Below are positions 31,576 through 38,729 of a stretch of 53,634 nucleotides of DNA, piece by piece. The notes beneath the pieces were generated by a model. The model made no database searches. It had not been told where the DNA came from and saw only the letters and a program-made list of their open reading frames with translations. Positions within the stretch are counted from its first letter, which is position 1. Every line of letters begins with the position of its first letter. Both the position numbers and the translations under genes were made by a program. This DNA comes from an uncultured Clostridia bacterium (lineage in GTDB: Bacteria; Bacillota; Clostridia; Christensenellales; Borkfalkiaceae): contig CANRFW010000002.1 in NCBI GenBank assembly GCA_947630035.1, positions 1 to 53,634 of the forward strand. Direction: 5' to 3'.

Positions 31576-32622
31576 ATGAAAAAGATTTGGGCAACGGCCA
31601 CGGCCCTGTGTTTAGGGCTTCTCGTCCCGCTCGCGGCATGCGGCCCCGAGGGCGGAACTTCCTATTCCACCCCCACGGGCGGCACGGGCTTCGGCGAGTA
31701 CGACGTAGACCGCACCGTCGAGAACGGCGGGAAGACGAACAGCATCGTAGGGGCGAGCTTCGATCCCTACAGGGTCACGGAGGGGAGGTACGCCGTCACC
31801 GTGGCGGACGCCGAAAGCAAGGTGTATTTCGCGTTCGGTGCGGGCAAGACGGGCATCTTTTCCGTCTCCTCGGAGGGGGACGCCGACCCCTGCGTCACTC
31901 AACTTTTCGGGAACCCGATCGGGGGCATCCGCAACCTCGGCGGGGAGTACGGCAGCGACAACATTTCGGAGACCGATAAGAATTTCAAGTACGAATTCAA
32001 GTGCGACGAGCGCGACATGGAGGGCGCGGGCGGCGTGCTTTACTTCGAGATCGGCATCTCCGATCCCGCCTCTGCGGGAAAGGCGTTCGGCATCGTCTTC
32101 AAGTACGAGCGCGAATACGTCCCCGAACAGCCGATCGAGACGACGGTCATCCCCGTCACCGAGCAGTTCAAGGAATTCGAGACCCCCTCGGGCACCCTCA
32201 TCATGCCCGACGCGATCGAGACGTTCAGCATGGACTTTACGCCCGTCCTCGGCACGGACGGCTACTATCACAAGGGCGCCGCGGACGGCCCTCTTCTCTA
32301 TGCCCTCATCAAGACGCCCGCCCGCCCCTTCGGGTACACGGCGGATGATCCGACCGCATTCGACACGATCAACACGGCCGACCCCGGCAATTTTATTTTC
32401 AGCGACGGGAAGACCTACCGCTACAACTATATCTCCTTTGTCGAGACGTATATCGCACACGCGAACGACGCGGGCATATACCCCTGCACCGAGGAGTGGG
32501 CGGAATTCCTCCGCCTGTATGTGACGCGGGACGCGGGGACATTATCGTTTATTGAGGAGAAGATGATGAAAGTGCTGCCCGAGGGCTACGAGTGGCTCGC
32601 CGGCTGCGGCTACTACGAATAA
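31576..32622 (+). CDS. Lipoprotein with PPC-like domain, unknown
   Basis: A 348-aa lipoprotein with lipobox PLAAC. Residues 45-180 form a predicted beta-rich PPC-like domain (YAVTVADAESKVYFAFGAG). The C-terminal half has a GYYHKGAADGPLLYALI segment and a helical TEEWAEFLRLYV segment, which match in order GFYHYDDG... and DEELKGLLTDFY of the 1083-aa lipoprotein. With the preceding gene it looks like a split version of that protein without the thioredoxin domain. Confidence 0.78.
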   Translation: MKKIWATATALCLGLLVPLAACGPEGGTSYSTPTGGTGFGEYDVDRTVENGGKTNSIVGASFDPYRVTEGRYAVTVADAESKVYFAFGAGKTGIFSVSSEGDADPCVTQLFGNPIGGIRNLGGEYGSDNISETDKNFKYEFKCDERDMEGAGGVLYFEIGISDPASAGKAFGIVFKYEREYVPEQPIETTVIPVTEQFKEFETPSGTLIMPDAIETFSMDFTPVLGTDGYYHKGAADGPLLYALIKTPARPFGYTADDPTAFDTINTADPGNFIFSDGKTYRYNYISFVETYIAHANDAGIYPCTEEWAEFLRLYVTRDAGTLSFIEEKMMKVLPEGYEWLAGCGYYE

Positions 32623-32673
32623 GCGGCTGCGGCAAATACGCATTGCGCTGCCGCGAAGAAACGGAAAATACAC

Positions 32674-32702
32674 AAGCCGCCCCGATCGCGGGGCGGCTTT
32701 TT
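32674..32702 (+). terminator. Terminator of the small lipoprotein pair
   Basis: AAGCCGCCCC-GATCGC-GGGGCGGCTT followed by TTT. Confidence 0.9.
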
Positions 32703-33052
32703 CGCCGCGAATTTTCATGACACCGTCTATGCAGCCCACCACGCCATTCCTCCGCCGCCCGTGCGACCCACCGCGTCATGTCTCGACGATGCTCGACATG
32801 ACGTGTGGCCTGTACCAATCGTCCTCACGCGTCACCCTACGTTACCCCGATGCCCACACACGTCATTCCGACGCCGCCCGTGCGGCCCACCGCGTCATTC
32901 CGACGCCGCGCCCTTTGCGGCGGAGGAATCTCATCTTTTTCAAAACAGAGTTTCCTCACACGTCTCAAACGCCCGCCCGCAATTTGCGGGCGGGCGTTTG
33001 AAACGGTTCGGAATGACGTACAAAAGAGCCGCGGCGGGCGGCGCTGGGAGTA
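32703..33052. repeat. Spacer with short family A and a family B repeat
   Basis: No gene. GTCATGTCTCGACGATGCTCGACATGAC (short A, about 32776-32803) is followed by a family B element at 32860-33019 whose left end GTCATTCCGACGCCGC is present twice (32863 and 32893). Confidence 0.8.
32860..33019. repeat. Family B palindromic repeat
   Basis: Left end duplicated; inner stem GTCTCAAACGCCCGCCCGC / GCGGGCGGGCGTTTGAAAC, the same as at 14024 with one mismatch; right end CGGAATGACGT. Confidence 0.8.
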
Positions 33053-33081
33053 AAAAAACCGCGGCGATCGGCGCGGGGAGT

Positions 33082-33107
33082 AAAAAACCGCCCGCGGAGG
33101 CGGGCGG
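33082..33107 (-). terminator. Terminator of the polyferredoxin gene
   Basis: On the minus strand CCGCCCGC-CTCC-GCGGGCGG is followed by TTTTTT. A second terminator-like hairpin with the same TTTTTTTACTCC tail stands just beyond it (33053-33077), a tandem pair. Confidence 0.85.
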
Positions 33108-33112
33108 CGCAT

Positions 33113-35572
33113 TTATGCTTTCGCGGCTTCGATCTGTTCGATAAGTTTCTCGTAGGTGAGGGAGCCGTGGTTTTTGAAGGAGACGATTCCGTCCCCATCC
33201 ACGATCAAAGTGTACGGCCAGAGGCGCGCCCCGCCGAGTTTCACGAAGGTCTCGCAGGTATCTCCGTTCACGGTGTCCTGCAGGAACGTGAGGGAGTAAT
33301 CCGCCCACTTCATCTTGTCCGTGATGAATTCGGGTACGGGCTGGTCGGCCTTCCCCTGTATCGCAACGATCGTGATTTCGGGGTGTTCCTCTTGCGCCCT
33401 GTTGAAGTCGGGGAGTTCCGCGATGCACGGCCCGCACCATGTCCCCCAGAAGTTGACGACGACCACCTGTCCGCGGAGGGCGGAGAGGGAGACGGTCTCC
33501 TCGAGAAGGGCATACGTTCCGTTTTCGCCGTAGCCGTAGCGGGGGAGGGTGAAGTCGGGGCAAAGATAGCCGATCTGGGGACGGGTAAACGGAACTTTCA
33601 CCGTGTTTACGCGCTCGGCCTGGGTGCCCGTGCCGTCGTCGATCGTAAGAATAGTGTGCGTTTCGTCGAGGACGAACGCCACGGGGAGGGCGATCTCTTT
33701 CTCTTCGAGCGCCGCAAAGAGGGCGCCGCCCTCGTTTTCCGCAACGGGGGTGACGCCGAGGGCGAGCAGCTCTTCCGTAGCCGCCCCCTCGGGAATTTCC
33801 GCGCTCACGGCATAGAGGGCGCTCTCCTCTTCGAATTGCGGGTACTCGGCAAAGAAGGTCTCCTGCGCCTCTTTCACCGAACGGATGAGGGAGGGGTCGG
33901 CGCCGTCCCACACGACGAGGACCGCCGTGCGGCCGCCCACGCTCTTATAGAACTTTTCGGTCTTCCCGTCCGCGGTCTCCACCTTAAAATCGGAAAAGCG
34001 GTCGCCCGCCTCAAAGCCGAAGGAGACGGACTCCGCCGCGAATACGTTGTAGTAGAGGAAACCGCCGAGAAAGAGCAGGAAGGCGAGCGCATACGCCGTT
34101 ATGCGGAGGGCGAGGCCCGTCTTGCGCCCTTTCTTTTGTGCGGGCGCGGGCGCAGGCGCGGAGGGAGCGGAAGGGGCGGAGGGAGCCGCCGAAATTGCCG
34201 ATATGGGGGCGGAATTTGCGGAGACAGGTGCGGGTTGCAGGAGGGAGCTTAGGGGCTTTTCCTCCACGGGGACGGGGGCTATTGCGTTCTCGTGTACAAA
34301 GAGGGAAGCGCCCTTCCACGAAATCGCCTTGGCGGGACAGGCGGGGATGCACTCCCCGCAGTTGATGCACTCATGGTCGCCGACCCGTTTTATATCCATC
34401 TTGCACTTCTGCACGCACAGCCCGCAGTCGGTACACTTGTTCTTATCGAGCTTCACGCCGAGGAGGGCGATCTTGTTGAAGAAGCCGTAGATGGCGCCGA
34501 GGGGGCAAATGAAGCGGCAGAAGGCGCGGAAGATGAAGACGCACGCCGCCGCGATCACGCAGAAGAGGGCGAATTTCCATGTAAAGAGGGGGCCGAGCAT
34601 GCCGCCCGCTTCGGTAAGGCCGAAGTATTCGGCGTTGTTGGGGTTGAAGAGCAGTGCCACCCCTCCGCCGAAGGTGCCCGCGGGGCAGATATATTTGCAG
34701 AAGGCGGGCACGGCGGCTCCCCCCATGCCGTACATGATGGGGATGACGATGACGAAGATCGCAAGGAAAACGTATTTGAGATAGGAGAGGATGCGGGTGT
34801 AGCGGCTCTTTTGGAGTTTGGGGGTCTTGATCTTATAGAGAAGTTCCTGCCCGAGCCCCACGGGGCACAAGAATCCGCACACCGTGCGTCCGAGGAGAAT
34901 GCCGAGAAGGGCGAGGATGCCGATCACATAGTAGGGGGCGCGGGTGCCCGAGTTTGCAAAGGCGTTCTGGAGGGCGCCGAGCGGGCACGCACCCACCGCA
35001 CCCGGGCAGGAGTAGCAGTTGAGGCCGGGCACGCAGGCGTACTTTGTCGCCCCCGCATAGATGGAGACGGGCCCGCCCGCAAATCCCGCAATGTTGGCAT
35101 TGGCGAGGAGGGCGGCGTACACCTGAATGAGTCTGCGCTTGGAGATGCGCTTCAGAAGGAGGGCGACGCCGACCGTCACCGTCCCGATGAGGGAGAGGTA
35201 GGGACCCGCATGGGTCGAAATGCCGCAGAGCGCCGCATACACGACGGCAAGCACGAGCGCGAGAAGGGAGAAGAGCATGGCCGCGCCCGAGACAACACAC
35301 CTTGCGATAAACAGCCCTTTTTGCGCCCTTTCCTTCCCGGGGATGAACAGGAGGACGAGGGAGGCGAGGGTACACGCCGCGGAAAGGAGGGCGAAGAGTT
35401 CGGCGGGGAGAACGGGGAATTCCTCCCGCGTGAGGGTCTTTGCGAAGAGCCACAGGTTGCCGTTGTCCTTAAACCAAGGCATGGCAAGGCCCGTCACGAG
35501 GAGGACAAGCCCCATCGCGGCGAGGGCGAGGGAGGGGAGAGCGGGCAAGTTTTTGAGTTCGTTCTTGTTCAT
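33113..35572 (-). CDS. Membrane polyferredoxin fused to extracytoplasmic TlpA-type thioredoxin
   Basis: An 819-aa fusion. The N-terminal half has about eight membrane helices with NapH/NosR-like cysteine motifs (CGFLCPVGLG, CKYICPAG, CRFICPLG), then two 4Fe-4S motifs, CTDCGLCVQKC (from C380) and CINCGECIPACP, on the cytoplasmic side. A Pro/Ala-rich linker and one more helix (about 530-555) lead to two thioredoxin-like domains. The first lacks CxxC; the second has FWGTWCGPC (C713, C716). It should move electrons from cytoplasmic ferredoxin to external thiols (inference). The start is the ATG 4 bp after the upstream stop. Confidence 0.9.
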   Translation of the reverse strand: MNKNELKNLPALPSLALAAMGLVLLVTGLAMPWFKDNGNLWLFAKTLTREEFPVLPAELFALLSAACTLASLVLLFIPGKERAQKGLFIARCVVSGAAMLFSLLALVLAVVYAALCGISTHAGPYLSLIGTVTVGVALLLKRISKRRLIQVYAALLANANIAGFAGGPVSIYAGATKYACVPGLNCYSCPGAVGACPLGALQNAFANSGTRAPYYVIGILALLGILLGRTVCGFLCPVGLGQELLYKIKTPKLQKSRYTRILSYLKYVFLAIFVIVIPIMYGMGGAAVPAFCKYICPAGTFGGGVALLFNPNNAEYFGLTEAGGMLGPLFTWKFALFCVIAAACVFIFRAFCRFICPLGAIYGFFNKIALLGVKLDKNKCTDCGLCVQKCKMDIKRVGDHECINCGECIPACPAKAISWKGASLFVHENAIAPVPVEEKPLSSLLQPAPVSANSAPISAISAAPSAPSAPSAPAPAPAQKKGRKTGLALRITAYALAFLLFLGGFLYYNVFAAESVSFGFEAGDRFSDFKVETADGKTEKFYKSVGGRTAVLVVWDGADPSLIRSVKEAQETFFAEYPQFEEESALYAVSAEIPEGAATEELLALGVTPVAENEGGALFAALEEKEIALPVAFVLDETHTILTIDDGTGTQAERVNTVKVPFTRPQIGYLCPDFTLPRYGYGENGTYALLEETVSLSALRGQVVVVNFWGTWCGPCIAELPDFNRAQEEHPEITIVAIQGKADQPVPEFITDKMKWADYSLTFLQDTVNGDTCETFVKLGGARLWPYTLIVDGDGIVSFKNHGSLTYEKLIEQIEAAKA

Positions 35573-35576
35573 TTTC

Positions 35577-36386
35577 TCACCCCAGTCCGATACATTCGGT
35601 ACAAATGTCGGTGGCTTTTGCAAGCACACTGCCCGCCCCGCCGTTCACGATACCCGCAACGATGAGGGCGACGGCGATGGCGATCACCGCGATTTGCACC
35701 GTGAGTTTTGCGGCGCGGAGCCGTTTCGGGTCGATTTGCTTCTTCTCTGCGGGAGGAAGCACGCTCTCCGCCTCTCCCGTGCGGATTGCGAGCTTTGCGG
35801 CCTTCAGTTCGGCGCGGACGGAGAAGATCTCCGCTGTCTGCGCGGCGATGCACAATACAAGCGCGATCCCCACCCACGGCATCACGTTTTTCACCATGCG
35901 GAGAATGTCGCCGTTAAAATCGGCGGAGGAGTAGTTGGAGGGGGTAAACACATACACAAGCCCGTAAATCGCGCCCACGAGACAGACGGCGAGGGCGAAG
36001 CACCACAGCACCATGCGGAGATTTTCGTGGAAACGGATCTTGGCGCAGGCGGCGGCAAAGTCCTCCCCGCCCTCCGTCGGCAGTCTCTTTTTGAGGCGGG
36101 CGAGCGCAAGTTTTTCGTCCGCACGGGGGCGGCGGCTCTCCGAAACGGGGAGAAGCACGCTCACGATAAATCCCCCGACGATCGCGGCGATCCACACCCC
36201 CATGAGGGAGAGGGGAACAACAAGGTGGCTCTTAAGCGCCGCATAGGTATAATTATGCCCCGCGGGATCGGGTCCGCCGTAGTAGATATCGGCGGCGGCG
36301 ACGAGAAAGGCAAGCGCGACCGCTGCGGTGAGTACGCCGAGCAGAATGCCGTATACAAGGCGTATTTTTTTATTTTTTACGTCCAT
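35577..36386 (-). CDS. Five-helix membrane protein ending in CTECIGLG
   Basis: A 269-aa membrane protein with five predicted helices. Positive loops place the N-terminus inside and the C-terminus outside. It ends in ICTECIGLG, so a CxxC pair would sit at the outer face. I recall similar tails on uncharacterised proteins encoded beside polyferredoxins in Clostridia. It is co-transcribed with the polyferredoxin-thioredoxin gene 4 bp downstream and is a plausible redox partner or anchor for it (inference). The ATG with AGGAGGTG upstream is used instead of the track's GTG, which lies inside that ribosome binding site. Confidence 0.82.
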   Translation of the reverse strand: MDVKNKKIRLVYGILLGVLTAAVALAFLVAAADIYYGGPDPAGHNYTYAALKSHLVVPLSLMGVWIAAIVGGFIVSVLLPVSESRRPRADEKLALARLKKRLPTEGGEDFAAACAKIRFHENLRMVLWCFALAVCLVGAIYGLVYVFTPSNYSSADFNGDILRMVKNVMPWVGIALVLCIAAQTAEIFSVRAELKAAKLAIRTGEAESVLPPAEKKQIDPKRLRAAKLTVQIAVIAIAVALIVAGIVNGGAGSVLAKATDICTECIGLG

Positions 36387-36409
36387 CGGCTGCACCTCCT
36401 TTTCTATCC

Positions 36410-36438
36410 ATTATAATCTGCGCGCGCAAATTCGTCAA
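36410..36438 (-). promoter_or_regulatory. Promoter of the membrane redox operon
   Basis: On the minus strand TTGACG and TATAAT with 17-bp spacing. Confidence 0.8.
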
Positions 36439-36475
36439 GCGGTTTGTATTTTCTTCGGGCAATTTTCATTTCCGC

Positions 36476-36504
36476 TTGACAATTCCGCCCCGCGGGGGTA
36501 TCAT
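36476..36504 (+). promoter_or_regulatory. Promoter of the cysteine desulfidase-family gene
   Basis: TTGACA and TATCAT with 17-bp spacing. It is back to back with the redox operon promoter, with 37 bp between the two -35 boxes. Confidence 0.8.
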
Positions 36505-36530
36505 AGGAGGGCAAAGATAAGGGAGAAACC

Positions 36531-37796
36531 ATGGAAAAAAGCGTATACAAACGATACCTTGCGGCGCTCGAAGAGGAACTTCTGCCCGCCATGGGCTGTA
36601 CGGAGCCGATCGCCGTCGCCTACTGTGCGGCGCTTGCGCGGGAGGCGCTCGGGCACCTTCCCGAACGGGTGGAGGTATCCGTCAGCGGGAATATTCTCAA
36701 GAACGTGAAGAGCGTCGTCGTCCCCAATACGGGCGGCATGCGCGGGGTACGGGCGGCGGCCGCGGCGGGGATCGTCGCGGGAAAGGCCTCCGAGAAGCTC
36801 GAGGTCCTCTCGGGCGTGGGGGACGGGGAGTTCCCCGCGATCGCGAAATACCTCGCGGAGACGGAGATCGCCCTCGGGAGGATGCAGAGCGACCGTATCT
36901 TCGATATCGGGGTGCGCGTCTTTTGCGGGAAGGATACCGCCTATGCCCGCATCGAGGGGCACCACACCAACGTCATCCGTCTCGAGAAAAACGGGGAGGC
37001 GTTTATAAGCCTTGCGGAGGAGGCGGAGGGTGCCGAACCCGACCGCCCCATGTCGGTGGAGGAAATTTGCGAATTTTCGGAGTGTGCGGACCTCGAAGAC
37101 GTGCGTCCTCTCATCGCCCGCCAGATCGCCTACAACGGGCAAATTGCGGAGGAGGGTCTCAAAAACGACTACGGCGCACGGGTCGGGAAGGTGCTTTTGT
37201 CCTCCCTCGGGAAGGAGGTGCATAACTGCGCCAAGGCCGCCGCGGCGGCGGGATCGGACGCCCGTATGAACGGGTGCAACCTGCCCGTCGTCATCGTCTC
37301 GGGGAGCGGGAATCAGGGCATCACCGCCTCCGTCCCCGTGATGGTCTACGCGAAGATGCTCGGCGCAAGCGAGGAAAAGCTCTACCGCGCCGTCCTCCTC
37401 TCCGACCTCATCACCATTCATTTGAAGACGCGCATCGGCAGGCTCTCCGCCTATTGCGGGGCGGTGAGTGCGGGCGCGGGTGCGGGCGCGGGGGTGTGCT
37501 ACCTCACGGGGGGAAGCCGCGAGGAAATTGCGGGGACCGTCCTCAACGCCCTCGCGATCGACTCGGGCATCGTGTGCGACGGGGCGAAATCGAGCTGTGC
37601 GGCGAAGATCGCCTCCGCCGTGGAAGCGGGGCTTCTCGGCATGGAGATGTGCAAGCGGGGGAGTGTGTTTGCGGGGGGAGACGGCATCGTGGAGGGCGGA
37701 GTGGAACGCACCATCCGCAACGTCGGCGACCTCGCGCGGTACGGTATGAAGAGGACGGACGAGGAGATCATCCGCCTCATGATCGGGTCCAAGTAA
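36531..37796 (+). CDS. L-cysteine desulfidase family protein (UPF0597/YhaM)
   Basis: A 421-aa protein of the UPF0597/CdsB family, related to the L-serine dehydratase alpha chain. Conserved segments are MGCTEPIAVAY near residue 21, SGNILKNVKSVVVPNTGG, GSGNQGITASVPV and IVCDGAKSSCAAK. In an archaeal relative, conserved cysteines hold a 4Fe-4S cluster that converts cysteine to pyruvate, ammonia and sulfide. Here that activity is likely but not proven. It is divergent from the redox operon, so cysteine and thiol metabolism may be linked. Confidence 0.9.
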   Translation: MEKSVYKRYLAALEEELLPAMGCTEPIAVAYCAALAREALGHLPERVEVSVSGNILKNVKSVVVPNTGGMRGVRAAAAAGIVAGKASEKLEVLSGVGDGEFPAIAKYLAETEIALGRMQSDRIFDIGVRVFCGKDTAYARIEGHHTNVIRLEKNGEAFISLAEEAEGAEPDRPMSVEEICEFSECADLEDVRPLIARQIAYNGQIAEEGLKNDYGARVGKVLLSSLGKEVHNCAKAAAAAGSDARMNGCNLPVVIVSGSGNQGITASVPVMVYAKMLGASEEKLYRAVLLSDLITIHLKTRIGRLSAYCGAVSAGAGAGAGVCYLTGGSREEIAGTVLNALAIDSGIVCDGAKSSCAAKIASAVEAGLLGMEMCKRGSVFAGGDGIVEGGVERTIRNVGDLARYGMKRTDEEIIRLMIGSK

Positions 37797-37809
37797 GAGC
37801 GGAATGTAT

Positions 37810-37838
37810 AAACGGGGGGGTTTGCCCTCCGTTTTTTG
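37810..37838 (+). terminator. Terminator of the desulfidase-family gene
   Basis: ACGGGGGGG pairs imperfectly with CCCTCCGT and TTTTTT follows. Confidence 0.6.
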
Positions 37839-38151
37839 CATTTATTCAATTTTTCGGTCATACAAGCGAATTATTTGTGAAAATTATGAGATAGGAGGGG
37901 AAATCGGTTGCAAAAAAATCCCCAATGTGGTAGGATGGTATTGCGCGCCAAAGCGCGTTCCTTTTTCTCGCGTACATGCGCGACACAATATTCGCGTGGA
38001 GGAAGCGCCCTTTCCGCCGCCGCATTCGCGCTACCCGCCGCGTCATTCCGACGCCGCTCGTGCCTGTCCAACACGTCATTCCGACGCCGCGCCCTTTGCG
38101 GCGGAGGAACCTCGCCCCTCCTCATACCGACGCCGCGCGCCTGTTCAACGC

Positions 38152-38316
38152 GTCATTCTGAACCCCCGCGATTGACTTCGCCATTCGGAATATTCGGTGG
38201 GGGTGAAGAATCCCGAGGATGAAAGCGACGAGTATGGTTTGCGGACTTCGTACTTCGGGATCCTTCGCACGATGGGCTTTTGCGTTTTTACTCCTACTCT
38301 ATCGGCTCAGGATGAC
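38152..38316. repeat. Family E repeat, about 165 bp, inverted copy
   Basis: Same sequence as at 30586-30749 in the opposite orientation: GTCATTCTGAACCCCCGCG ... GGGGGTGAAGAATCCCGAGGAT ... TTCGGGATCCTTCGCACGAT ... TCGGCTCAGGATGAC, with scattered differences. Confidence 0.8.
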
Positions 38317-38348
38317 GCGGTAATCGGGGCACGCGTAACCGCCTATAT

Positions 38349-38474
38349 ACGTCATGTCGAGCGCAGTCGAGACATGACGCGTTTGTACCACGTCACCCCG
38401 CCCCGCCCGCAGCTATGATTGTTATCGAAGGGCGGCACGAGCCACAGGCGAAGTAGCGCAGTCGAGGGGGACGT
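38349..38474. repeat. Family A pair, short then long
   Basis: A short GTCATGTC/GACATGAC palindrome is followed by a long GTCACCCC copy. The long copy's right arm has lost one T (GGGGGACGT), so its outer stem is damaged. Confidence 0.75.
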
Positions 38475-38573
38475 GGTTCCAAAAGATTTTGCGCCGTATA
38501 TCGGGGGCGAACCCACCCCCCTACCCCCCTCCCACGGAGGGGGCATGCGAGCAGGCGCACGTTACCCCCCGCG

Positions 38574-38658
38574 CCTCATACCGACGCCGCGTAGCGGCGG
38601 AGCGTATCTTTCATGGAAAGATTCACTTACTCCGCCTGCGGCTCCGTTCGGAATGAGG
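38574..38658. repeat. Family C palindromic repeat
   Basis: CCTCATACCGACGCCGCG...GGAGCGTATC, TTTCATGGAAAGATTC, CGGCTCCGTTCGGAATGAGG; nearly the same as the 26159 copy. Confidence 0.8.
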
Positions 38659-38729
38659 GACGGGAATCCGCGCAGTGAAATACAAGCAAAAAAATCGTGC
38701 GAAACATACACCACCATCGGAGGTTGTTC

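Larger units (their letters stand above)
37839..38729. repeat. Repeat-filled spacer before the giant protease
   Basis: No gene is supported. In order: B-type fragments (about 38038-38140, with GTCATTCCGACGCCGC twice), E (38152-38316), short A (38349-38380), long A (38390-38474), D (38511-38545) and C (38574-38658). I could not find a convincing promoter for the downstream gene in the remaining 70 bp. Confidence 0.85.
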
